Positions 1-10,500 of a DNA stretch of 64,000 nt are shown one piece after another; positions within the stretch are counted from its first letter, which is position 1; every line of letters begins with the position of its first letter. The DNA comes from Astropecten irregularis. Its lineage: Eukaryota; Echinodermata; Asteroidea; Paxillosida; Astropectinidae. A model generated the notes under the pieces. That model was not told the DNA's origin. It did not search any database and saw nothing but the letters and a program-made list of their open reading frames with translations. The position numbers and the translations under genes were made by a program. Location: assembly GCA_963971285.1 (NCBI GenBank), contig OZ020262.1:7101036-7165035 (forward strand). The letters are read 5' to 3'.

Positions 1-432
1 GACTCAAGGGTGCATGGATATTAGGGTTTTAAGTCTATCAGCTTCAGTTGCTTTTTCTTTTAGGTGTCACGGACAGTTTCCGAATACAGATTCATCAGCA
101 AAAATATCAATGAAGATACATTAACAGTCATCTGTGAAATTTCCAGTCCCATACGATGCCAACTTTTTGAGCAAACAGTGAAAAACAGCCAGATTATTTC
201 TTGAGTCTGAGTTTCTCCGTTATTTTGATCTTTAAAAGACCAAAAATGTGTTGGTCATTTGGTTTTACTCTGTAAATACAGCATTGGCAGGCAGAACAGT
301 TTAACGGTATGCTTCTACCACCACCATCTTTATACCTTGTAAGTTATAGTTAAATCTGTGAAGATTTCTGTTTCGGTATGCTACTAAAGTATGATAGTAC
401 CTTAAAACTTTATTCCTTCCATTCACCTATAG
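1..432. repeat. Interspersed repeat (about 330-bp family), upstream intron
   Basis: The stretch from about 60 to 405 is a copy of a dispersed repeat. Its landmarks are an ATCAATGAAGATAC start, a CAGTCCCATACG block, a run of ACCACCACCATCTTTATACC, and a tail reading CTACTAAAGTATGATA. Related copies occur near 22175-22455, 33015-33330 and, inverted, 49037-49370. I see no coding exon here. It is probably the intron before exon 2 of the AAAP transporter whose exon 1 lies left of the window. Confidence 0.6.
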
Positions 433-3400
433 ACTGATGGTAGTGATGGACATTTGAACATTTGGCAGGCAGCCTTTACGTTCGCCGGTTGTGCATCTGG
501 GTATAGCTTACTTGCAGCCGATATTCTTGTCGTAAGCACAGGTATGATGCAATATGTTTGTCGGTAAATTAAAACTATGCATTGTCAATATTCAATGGTA
601 CTCATAATCATCTTTTAACCACAATTTCCTATATATAACTAGACATTTAAGTGTTCGTGGACGAACACGGAGCTGTTCCGACTTATTTGATCAGATTTAT
701 AAGCTCTGATGGCGTCATGATGACGTCACATTCAATTTCATGGCAGCATTGTGTGTAACAAAGCTTTTACAAAAAGAATCATTATCATAGCATTTGTCGT
801 TCTCGAGATATGCTGCAAACAAAAAATCATCCTTTTTGATGACGCATGCGCACTTTTCGAAGTGTAAACCCGTGTATGAGGCTCGAGGCTAGGCTTGGGA
901 TTTATTTTGCTGCCGCCATTTTGTGTCTTAAATGAAATGAATGGCTTGATATACATGACGAAGCTTGAGCCTTTCTTCGGCTTTGTAATGTGGCCCAATC
1001 CCTTCGTTTCGTGTTGTGGGCCTAAAATGACGGTAAGTACCAAGCCTAGCCTCAAGCCAAGTTTCGTAAAGTCCCTAACTTTCCATAGAAAACGTTTTGC
1101 CCACGGGGCTGTTTTCGAAAAGCTGCAGCATTCAAAATTGAAATGTCGACACTCGACAGACGTTATTAATTATCCTTATTGAATTCGGGCGATTCACAAT
1201 AGTGCGCCACCATGAGTTTTCAACGCGTTGGCCAATCACAATGCGCGGAATTAATGTTGTCGACAAACTGCGCATGTGGAAAGATGCGCAGTGAATTGTG
1301 ATTGGCCAACGCGTTGCAAACTCATGGTGGCGCGCTATTGTGAATCGCCCAAATTGCAATTGACCGCCTTTACTTTTAATTTTCTCTTCGATTTAGGTTG
1401 GTTGGGCTTTGCCGTTTTTTGCCTGATATGCGCTGGAGCACTCTTCACTGCTGTGCTACTGGGTCGATGCTGGAATATAGTGCACGGCGATGCGATGAGC
1501 TTTGACAGACATCCTTACGGTGCCATCGGCGATGCAGCTTTTGGTGCTTGGGCCAGGTAATAATGACATGTTATAACATGTTATTTCATGAAGCCCTGCG
1601 AGTCTATCGCAGCTCCAGTTACGAAGGCTACATCGTAGGGCGCCTATCCTACGTAGGGATGCAGTGCATTAATAAGTCCTACACTATAGTAAGTTACGAT
1701 GAGTTTCACCAAACTCATTGTAACTTACTATCAGTCGTATGACCTAGTTATCGATTTCACCAAACTCATCGTAACTCACTATCACAAGAGGATACGATGG
1801 GTTATCCTTCGTAACTAGAGTTACGATAGATCGTAGGGCTTCATGAAATCGATCGACCCCAGTAGCCTACCTGTATGTGACACTCGATAATGATTATTCG
1901 TGTGCAAGTTTGCAACACTTTGACTAACCACAATGTGCGGGAAACTGTCGCCATTTCCATATGCGCATTGGGTATGGGTTGACACATCATATTGGCGCAC
2001 TATTCAGTGGAATCGCCCGTGAGCCAGGTTACCCACAACATTGACATAATCAACAAGTCCAGGTGCATGCACCTTTAAACCTTTGGATACATTTCCTCCG
2101 CAGGAGCCTCATCAATTTCCTGGTGGCTGCCATTTCCTTCTCGAATAGCGTCGGTGCGTTCCTGGCCACCGCGGAGACCACGGTCCTCCTTGGGGGCACG
2201 GCACTGCAAGGAACGTTCTGCTACTGGCCTGTGATCTTCGGTGTGGTCCTGTGCCCCATCAGCTGGCTTGGAACTCCCAAGGATTTCTGGTGAGTGCGGT
2301 ACCTAGGATGATGTATCTCTTGAAAGCTCTAGATATCACCAGAGTATAAGTCACACCGCTACATTGTGCTTCCATTATGTCAAAATGATATTGTCTTCTT
2401 CAAATTACCAAACAGGTGGGTCATGGCTTTTAGCTATTTCTCCACCGTTCTTGCCACGCCATTCATCGTCATCTCCACTGCCTTCATGGGGGTCTCGGAC
2501 GCCATCGTCCCCGGCACGAATGCCACCGTGTCGCCGGTCATCACGCCGAGGGAATCGGAATTCTTGCGCTTGGCGGAAATGTCCTCTTTCGTGGCTCTGG
2601 TGATGGGGGCGCACTTCTCTCTACCCACACTGCAACAAGACATGCGGCGGCCGCGGGAGTGTTTCAGTAAAGCTGTAGTCCTCGGTTACTCACGTAGGTC
2701 ATGTTTTCTTTGTATTGTGTGAACAACTCCTGGGGCCGATTTCACTAACGCTTTGCGATCATCGTAAAGCCCAAATCCATCGCTAAACAGAAAATCGATC
2801 GCTACTTTGCGTAGCAATTTTCCGTTTAGCGATGAATTTGGGCTTTACGATGATCGCAAAGCGTAAGTGAAATCGGCCCCAGGCCCAGGGGGATTGAAAG
2901 AGAACTTAACCCGTGGGGTCTTTAACCCCCAAATTTTGGCAATTTTTAAGTTCTTTTTTACTACTTGATGAGCATGCATTCATTTTGTTGTTGCCTGTTG
3001 TTGTGCTCATGCTGCTGTTGCTGTTGCTTTTGTTGTTGCTGTTGTTGCTGCTGTTGTTTTTGTGCTTTTGTTGTTCTTGATGGTGCCGTCGTTTTTGTCG
3101 TGGTCCAACCTAATTGTTGATACTAAGTACACTGTATACATGAAAAGAAATATGGGCGATTCCATTGTAGTGCGCCACCACGAGTTTGCAGCACGTTGGC
3201 CAATCACAATGCACGGAATCTGTCGACCCATCCACGTGCCCAAAGTTCCGTGCATTGTGATTGGCCAACGCGTTGCAAGCTCTTGGTGGCGCACTTATTT
3301 GGAATCGCCTGTATCAAAAACAAAACACTGATTCTACAATGATGCCACGGCAAGTAGCTTTTACTGTCTTTTCTTCACAGTTTCGTGGTCCCTCGTCTTT

Positions 3401-4554
3401 CCCGTGATGCTGTCCATTTACATAGTCTACGGGAAAGCAGCACTTGCCGGTGTGACCGGTGACGCAACGGCTCTGACGTTGCTGCCGGATGGCCCCCTCA
3501 AGACTACGTCGGCGGCCCTGCTCGTTGTCCATCTGGCCAGCTGTACCTTGCTCTTGAACAACCCACTGTTTCAGTACCTTGAAGAGGTTCTGGGCGTACC
3601 GACAGGTAAAATTGAAGCTCCGGCTTGGTTTAGGATCAAACTCCTTCCAAATTCGGCTCGGATTCTAAAAGTTATGAACATTTATTTGATCAAAATTCAT
3701 CGATGGTCTGAGTAACCATGACTCGCAACCTCAGCTCCCTCATGCTCTGAGTGTTTCCCGCTCTTTTTCTTGTTGCAGAATTCGGCTGGAAACGGGTCGT
3801 CCTTCGATCCTCGGCCCTACTCGTCCAAGTATTCGTCCAAGAAACCTTACCGCATTTCGGCCTGCTCACCTCCATCACGGTCGCCTTGTTTGTATTTCCG
3901 GTCGCGTTCCTGTTACCACCTCTGTTGTACCTTCGCTTACGGGGTAGCCAACCAGATGAACGCTTTGGCAAAAAATCGTACGTCATTGGTATATTTTTCG
4001 TCTTGTTTTCTCTTTTTGTAAGAGGATGGAGCGAGTTTGTTGGGTTTTAGTGCGCCACCATAAGTTTGCAACGCGTTGGCCAATCATAATGCGCGAAAAT
4101 TAATTTTGTCGACAAACTAATGCGCAGTTTGTAGAACAAATTGGCAAACGCGTTGCAAACTCGTGGTGGCGTACTATTGTGAAACGCCCGTATTGCCATT
4201 TTAGGGTCTGCGGATTCTATAAGTTCTAGCACCGCTCTACAGATTAAAAAGCTTTCTTTATTTGAGAGCTTCATTTCTTAAATTCTACTCTGATTTATGT
4301 CATTCTGTTGTGGGTAATTGGTCCTGTTTGGTTGCGTCTCCTACGGCCGTTTGAATTCTGTGTTCCTGATCCATAATAGGTTTTGTCTTTTCAGAATACT
4401 TAGCTTGCTTGAAACAGCCGTCTGCTGGGTTCTGATTGGAGCAACGCCGATCGCCATGGTGGTCATTTTGTATGTCACTGGATCAGAAATCGCTGGCGGT
4501 CGTACCGTGTTTACTGTTCCCTGCTATTTCAACGCAACTCGAGCTCATGTTTGA
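433..4554 (+). CDS. AAAP-family amino acid transporter, copy 1 (5' exon outside window)
   Basis: Predicted multi-pass amino acid/auxin permease (SLC32/36/38 clan), expected to move amino acids across a plasma or vesicle membrane; the substrate cannot be told. Exons by GT-AG and phase: 433-541, 1397-1556, 2104-2289, 2416-2693, 3381-3605, 3779-3977, 4395-4554 (stop TGA). Family marks include a helix containing GCASGYSLLA, the HPYGAIGDAAFG loop, WLGTPKDFWWVM, NNPLFQYLEEVLGVP, FGWKRV and a helix with VQVFVQETLPHFGLL, which match the usual permease NP(V/L)FQ...R..L/V.VAE.VP pattern. About ten hydrophobic stretches are visible. A sequon NAT lies in the exon-5 loop (NATVSP) and another near the C-terminus (YFNATRAHV), so the tail is probably extracytosolic. 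The exon-7 donor (TC|GTACGT at 3978) is the only one in phase. The start codon lies left of base 1. The next gene is a full paralogue with the same intron phases. Confidence 0.85.
868..1077. repeat. Foldback element, GGCTAGGCTTGG family
   Basis: Inverted arms read GGCTCGAGGCTAGGCTTGG on the left and its near complement (CCAAGCCTAGCCTCAAGCC) on the right, with a middle containing TGGCCCAATCCCTTCGTTTC. A second full copy lies at 9552-9774 in the paralogous gene and a fragment at about 4905-4980. This copy is in intron 2 of AAAP copy 1. Another element fragment (AAGTGTAAACCCGTGTA) touches its left side. Confidence 0.7.
1187..1350. repeat. Palindromic element, GGGCGATTC family, copy A
   Basis: A 164-bp palindrome starting GGGCGATTCACAATAG and ending CTATTGTGAATCGCCC, with long arms containing GCGCCACCATGAGTTT and GCGTTGGCCAATCACAATG. 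It lies in intron 2 of AAAP copy 1, ending 46 bp before exon 3. Other copies: 3154-3309, 4043-4190 and 24454-24910; a degenerate one is at about 1909-2021. Confidence 0.85.
1583..1860. repeat. Foldback repeat, ATCGTAACT / GAAATCGACCCC family
   Basis: Nested inverted copies of GTTACGAT-type blocks run from CATGAAGCCCTGCGAG to the terminal AAATCGATCGACCCC. Single copies of the same family lie at about 21620-21755, 31383-31520 and 34810-34973, and a part at 15540-15640. This copy contains at least two inserted or duplicated units (CACCAAACTCAT occurs twice). It sits in intron 3 of AAAP copy 1. Confidence 0.6.
2732..2880. repeat. 149-bp near-perfect palindrome
   Basis: Begins GGGGCCGATTTCACTAACG and ends CGTAAGTGAAATCGGCCCC. 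Arms of about 60 bp pair with only a few mismatches, through ATCATCGTAAAGCCCAAAT. It lies 39 bp downstream of exon 5 of AAAP copy 1, inside the intron, and would form a strong hairpin in the pre-mRNA. I saw no second copy of this exact element in the window, although its GGGGCC...GGCCCC ends resemble the other foldback families. Confidence 0.85.
2995..3085. repeat. TTG/CTG trinucleotide-rich tract
   Basis: An interrupted (TTG/CTG)n microsatellite tract lying between the palindromes of AAAP copy 1 intron 5. It gives poly-Ala/Thr/Lys-like translations on the minus strand that should not be taken as protein. Confidence 0.7.
3154..3309. repeat. Palindromic element, GGGCGATTC family, copy B
   Basis: Starts GGGCGATTCCATTGTAG and ends TATTTGGAATCGCC, with arms carrying CACCACGAGTTTGC and TTGGCCAATCACAATGC as in copy A. 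It lies in the intron before exon 6 of AAAP copy 1, about 70 bp from the acceptor. Confidence 0.85.
4043..4190. repeat. Palindromic element, GGGCGATTC family, copy C
   Basis: The right end (CTATTGTGAAACGCCC) and both inner arms (CGCCACCATAAGTTTGC; GCGTTGCAAACTCGTGG) are clear. The left terminus is degraded (GTTGGGTTTTAGTGCG). It sits in the last intron of AAAP copy 1. Confidence 0.75.
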
Positions 4555-4680
4555 CGCCCTCTATCGTGCGCCAAGGGCCATCTACGATCGATAAAAATTG
4601 TGGGCCTTGACGAAACCTGTCTTGAGGGCGCTAGCCGATTTACTTTTATTCAAAATTATGTTTCTCATTTGCATTCTCAA

Positions 4681-4865
4681 GATTGACTTGACTTGACTTG
4701 ACTTGAAAAAAATGACTTGTGACTTGACTTGACTTGTTTTTGACGCAGTGACTTGTGACTTGACTTGACTTGGAACAAAATGACTCGAGACTTGACTTGA
4801 CTTGACTTGACTTGAGAAAATTTGACTTGCGACTTGACTTGACTTGTGAAAAATTGACTTGGTTA
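4681..4865. repeat. (TTGAC)n satellite-like tract
   Basis: About 185 bp of tandem GACTTGACTTG units broken by short non-repeat spacers. It begins about 130 bp after the stop of AAAP copy 1, in its probable 3' UTR or flank. Confidence 0.85.
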
Positions 4866-5392
4866 CAACTCTCGCGCTAGGCATGTGACTAATTTTGCTA
4901 CTGCAATTTGAGGCCCAAAATTAGATTAAACGAAACGAAGGGATTGGGCCACATGACGAAGCCGAAGAAAGGCTCCATCAACAAAAACAAAAACGGGTAA
5001 ACTTAAGTAAGTTTGAAGGCATTGTTCAATCACGATTATTGTTAAACGAAAGCTTTGGTTTAAAAGAATTCTTACTTATTTTTTTTCAAAGGAAAAAAAG
5101 AGAGGATCATTTAGGAATTTTATTATTATCAAAGACATGTTTTATCATTCTCTTATATTTCTGTTTAAATGGTGATTTTATGGTCGTTCTATGGACCAAT
5201 TTTATATAAAGTAATATAATTTATTAATGATCAAAACCATATGTTGTTGTGGGGCAAAAGTTAGACGTGATTAGTGAATACTGAACAGTGTATCTGCTTG
5301 AATTATTATCTGCCGTTATTTAAAAGTGCACCCTCTATACGGTTTCTGTCAGTCAGTGTCCTTTTAGGGCTTCCGTATGTTGTACGAGTCTT

Positions 5393-5626
5393 AGGGCCCT
5401 TTTCGAAACGGAGGCTCAGGCTCAGGCTCAGGCTCCAGATCTGTCATCCATACGCTGAAAATATAAGTTGTGGTTTTTCATTGAAGCTGAAACTCTGTTT
5501 TCCTTTTCAAACTAGAGAATCTACTTCAGAACCGCAGCCAAATGTCTCTATTTTGATATCCGTTGTTTTGGAATGGATTCACGAAATGGAGACGGAGCCT
5601 GAGCCTCCGTTTCGAAAACGCCCTTA
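5393..5626. repeat. Foldback element, CGAAACGGAGGCTCAGGCTC family, copy A
   Basis: Left arm TTTCGAAACGGAGGCTCAGG, right arm CCTGAGCCTCCGTTTCGAAA. The middle contains TTCATTGAAGCTGAAACTC and an AGAATCTACTTC block, found again in the copies at 30558-30783 and 61229-61468. It lies between the two AAAP genes. The GGCTCA hexamer is tandemly expanded at the end of each arm and differs in number between copies. Confidence 0.85.
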
Positions 5627-5884
5627 GTGCACAGTGTATGATGATTAGCGAGAATAGAAGGACGACAGCGCAGTGTACTTTATCGAACTGCAGGGGATCG
5701 GTATCGATCTTTCGGAATTGTCGGTGAAGAATCGATATTTTTGTGTTGTTTGTGAGCCACGGTATACAATCAATAAACCGTGCTCCTCAACCAAAATAAC
5801 GACCGGGTGCCATGCTTTAGAGTTAAGAGGGCCTGACGTTTCGATCCTTCTCAAAGGCTAATAACTGCGAATTAAACTGCTGAT

Positions 5885-5965
5885 CCCCAGCTATAGCACA
5901 GTGGACTACGTCTGCACCGGTAAGCAAGAGGTCGTGGGTTCGAATCCATCCTGAGCCAGCTATGA
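5885..5965 (+). mobile_element. tRNA-derived SINE head
   Basis: An A-box-like segment (AGCACAGTGGACTACG) and a B-box match (GTGGGTTCGAATCC, around 5935-5947) have tRNA-like spacing. There is no foldable complete cloverleaf, so this is a tRNA-derived SINE head rather than a working tRNA gene. The tail is not bounded. Confidence 0.55.
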
Positions 5966-6457
5966 TTTTCTCATGGGCACTCTGAGCATAGCAAATAGTA
6001 TATAGCTGCTGACTGCGTGACTTGTACTGTGTAAAGTCTAAATAAAGGCTATTATACACCATAAGTGTAAGTTCAAGTGCACTATAGGTTCTTCTGATAC
6101 TACCATTCAACTACCTTTGAACCGAAAATCCCCAGAAAACCAAACTAAAACAACCTATAGGTTCACCGTCGTCGTTCGTAACGCGTGGTTGACTGAGCCT
6201 GATGAATTCCCTATAATTATGCGTCATTCATAATTTATGTAATAGGTGAGTGGGATACCGGTAAGTTCTCTGCATAAAACTTAGCGGTACATTACCAGGC
6301 TTTGTCTCTTCCCTCCATGCATTATTAATAGTTCAACGCCCTTTGCATTCCACATTACAGTCTATGGATCATGCTGTACCACTCGGGACACTAAACTTGT
6401 AGCATTATTGTAATCTTGGGAAGACGGAATCGTCAGAACATTCGCATGCCTGTTGGG

Positions 6458-7318
6458 CAGGGGCGTAGCTACGGGGGGCCTGGGGGGCACGTGCCCCCCC
6501 ACAAATTCGGCGTGCCCCCCCCCCAGGTGCCCCCCCCACACAAAAATCGTGGGTATAGAAAAAAAATAAGCGTTATCCGTAGGGTATGATAGCTATAAAG
6601 GAAATAAAAACAACTTAACAGCTTTTACTGTTCCAAAATGATATTTTTTACTTTCAGCAATCATCCTGAGTCCTTAAAACCCTACAGTGAAGAAATCTGT
6701 GCAACATTTCAGTGTAAAAATGCAATTTTCTTACGCGCTTACGGTTGCGAACTAGTTAGAGTGAGTTAGACTAGTTAGTCTGGTCCCCAGATTCAATTTC
6801 TCCCGCTCAAGAGTGTTGGATTAAAAAGAAATAATGAAGTAATAATATAAATAAATGAATACATTTATCGGAACAATTGCTTTCAAAATAAGGCTCAGAT
6901 TGCACCAAAGAATATCTAGAACCTCTGAGCTTCCAGGGCCCTTAAGCGGGCCCTGGACCCCGACCGCGAGGCCTTCGCGCTTATCCATGATTTTCCAGGG
7001 AGCGTGGAAATAAAATACTCCAATTCGATAGCGACGAATGCGTTTCGGGGCGATCAAAGCTAGCTAATTTTGTCTTCCCCATCTTTTTCAGCTCTTTTGG
7101 AGTCTTTCTGTTTTCCTTTTATTTTTATTTTTTTCTGTTTTTTTTTTTTTTGCTTGAAGAAAAGGTTGCCCCACGCCCGCTGGATCCGCCCCCCCCCCGC
7201 ATTTCTCATATTTTGCAAATCTCCAGTTTTGAAAAAACTCTGGGTGCCCCCCCCCCCCCACAAAATTCCAAGGCCCCCCCCAGTGCCCCCTGCTGAAAAA
7301 ATCCTAGCTACGCCGCTG
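6458..7318. mobile_element. Complete hAT-type non-autonomous element, 861 bp
   Basis: The termini are CAGGGGCGTAGCTA on the left and TAGCTACGCCGCTG on the right, i.e. 14-bp inverted repeats with one mismatch. The element is flanked on both sides by the same 8 bp, CTGTTGGG (6450-6457 and 7319-7326), the target-site length of hAT transposases. Subterminal poly-G/poly-C runs (GGGGGG; CCCCCCCC) also form inverted repeats. No transposase frame is present, so it would have to be moved in trans. It lies between the two AAAP genes, about 180 bp before the first exon of copy 2. Confidence 0.9.
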
Positions 7319-7501
7319 CTGTTGGGCACTGTTTTGTGACGGTCATAAAGCATACAGCTACCAACAAGTCACGTATACGATACATTACCATGCATTGAAA
7401 TGTATGAGTGCACAGAATTAATAGCTATACCAGCACAAACGTACAGAATAATAGGCATACATGTGATTGGAATAACAGAACACTGAAACACACGGAACAA
7501 C

Positions 7502-10500
7502 ATGGAAGTTAGAAACATGGCCACAGCGGCATCATCGGATAGCCAGTCGATGAGGCTCCTGGGTGATTCTGAACGAAGGCAGGACGGTAACCTCTTTGAT
7601 GAATGCACGGAGGACGAACAGGAAGATGTCACGGTAAGTCCACTATCATATTAACTATCATCTTTTACAACGCTTAAGCATAATTATTTCCCACAGTAGT
7701 TTTACCAATACGTCATGGACCATGCACAATAACGATGGTGATATTATGCACGCACGGTACCAGCACGTACTTGTACAAATTAATGGTGATGCGGTTTGAG
7801 TACAGTTTCGTTGACACTGCATGTGTTTTAAAAACTTCCCCAAACGAACGTGTAATTTTTGTTAAAAAACAATCATGTCTGCCCTGAGGAAAACGCCTTT
7901 AGCCTTAGCATATTTTTGTGTAGAACAGTTTACATTCCAACGTTAAAGGGATGGTACAGAATTGGTAAGACAAAGTACACTTCATAATCACAGATTCACA
8001 TAAAACTTACACAGTATAATGGTGATGATAGGAGAAAACATCCCATGAAATGTTTTTGTATGAAATGCCATATTCGTTGAGAAATAAATTAAACTATTTT
8101 CCGATTGGAATAAATCGCTTCGAAGCGTTTTAATCATTCGTTGAAATGTGTACAGTTCTCCGTACACGGGTTTTCACTATTTTCTCGTGACCCAGATGGC
8201 TGATTGACCTCAAACTTCTACAGGTTTGTCAGTTAAGGTATATGATGGATTACATAATGTGCTTTCACTGTCAGCAACGGTTTTGTCGCAAACACCAGTT
8301 CTGTACCATCCCTTTAACATGAAGAATTTTTATTATTTCCTGCAGAAAAACGGCATCAATTTTTGGCAGACGGCTATTTCAATATCGGGAGGTTCGGCTG
8401 GATATGGCTTCCTGGTCGTAGCACTCAACGTAGTCAGCACTGGTAAATAAAAATCACAACAATAATTTGTTTTAAATCCATCCTTCCCCCTACCAAACGA
8501 ATTTGGCATCTGGAAGACGTGCAACGTGTGTCCTAAAATGAGTACAAGAGCTGGGGCCAATTTCATAAAACTGTTAAGCACACAAATTTGCTTAGCACAA
8601 AAATGTCTCGCCCAATAAAACAAACCACCATTGAAAATTCCATTTGATATTCATGATCAGTGAACAACAGCCAAAGAACAATCACAAGTGATACACAACA
8701 TGTGGAAATTGGGTTGTTAACCCTGTTTTTATTAAGACAGAAATGTCATGCTTAGCAAATTTGTGTGCTTAACAGTTTTATGAAATTGGCCCCTGGTTGG
8801 TGGAGGATTTTCATATACATGGACAACACTATAGACACCTCGTGCACAAACCCTATGGGACTGAACTGACAGAATTGTGTTTTCTAAGTAAAATGCTACC
8901 TGGTTTTCACAGGTTAAACTTAAACGACATGTACAACATTGGTAACTAACAGAAATGTTCACAGATTAACGTATTTTTTTACAGGGTATAAAGACGATAG
9001 TAGTAGAAACAAACTGTGAACATTATTCTGCCTGAAATGCTATATTGATCCAGAAAAGAGTAAAACCAAACACCAACATATTTTGGGCCTTGGCAAGATT
9101 AAAAAATAACGAGACAGCTATTCCCACACAATTTGGTGTAACAATTGCAACGGTTTTTCCGCGTTTTCTCCTGTTTCCAATGACCAACTGAGCTGAAAAT
9201 TTCAAAGGTTTGTTTTTATTCCATGACAAATCAGATTATGAGCAACCTGCAGCTGCTCTGTCACCTTTACCAATGTTGTACATGTCATGTAATTTCCACG
9301 GTATTGATTTTAGCCGATTAGTGTAATGTGAATACTTTGCACAGTTTCTTCGTGGAATGATTATACTCGCAGGCTGGGCTGGTTTGGCCGTCTATTGCGT
9401 CTTATTTGCGGCAATCGTCTTCACGTCAGTGATGCTTGGTCGGTGCTGGAATGCCGTGCGACACGTGTGGCAGGAGGACCGACATCCTTATGGTGCCATT
9501 GGGTACGAGGCATTTGGTCCCTGGACACGGTAAGACATTGTAGAGAACCTAAAGGCCTTTACGAAATGGGGCTCGGGGCTAGGCTTGGCATTTGCTTTTC
9601 TACTGCCATTTTGTGTCCAAAATGAAATGAAGGGCTTGAGATACATGGCGAAGCTGGAGCCTTTCCCCAGCTTCATCATGTGGACCAATCCCTTCGTTTC
9701 ATTTTGTGGGCTTCAAATGGCGGCAGTGAAATAAGTCCCAAGCCTAGCCTCAAGCCTAGTTTCGTAAAGGCCCGATATCTCGTATTTTCTTTTCCAAAAA
9801 AGCTTAAAGGTATACAGTATAGGATTGGTAACATAATACCCAAGCAGAAATGTTCACAGATATACACTGTACGTATAACATTTTATAGGGTATGCAGGTG
9901 GTGCTGGTAGAAACATAAAACCGTTGAAATATTTCCACCTGAAATGGTAAATTTTGTCCAGAAATTAGTAAATCAACGACCAAAAACAGTTTTCTGATCT
10001 CGGGGTAAGATCAAAACCATTCTTCATGTTTTATAAGAAAAATTGAGTCGGATTTTCGCTATTTGCTCGTGACTCAGATGTCCGATTGAGCTCAAATGTT
10101 CACATGTTTATTATTCATGCACATGTTGGATTAGACAAAGTGTGAGTGCTGTTCTGGCACCTTTACCAACGTTATACACGCCCTATCTTAGGAAAAGGCG
10201 CTTTTTTCGGCCGCATATAAAGACCATTTTTCACACACCGGTCATTGTTCTGCCCTTCTCTTCGCAATGGACCACATTCGATTCCTTTCTAATCAATTAT
10301 TGATTTGTTTTGACATTTTCCTTTTGCACATGAGTGTTGGCGTCATCAAATAATTATATTTTGCTGGTATATGTAATGAGAAATCAAAATAAGCATACCA
10401 AAAACAAACAGCGTTTTTAGTGAAGATGACTTCTTCCAGTGTGTCATTTTTTACATGTCACAGTGATACGACCTTTAAGCGGGAAACGCTTAATGTACTT

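Noticed and set aside
3007..3294. Ala/Thr-rich protein on the minus strand
   Set aside because: It is the translation of a TTG/CTG microsatellite plus a palindromic element.
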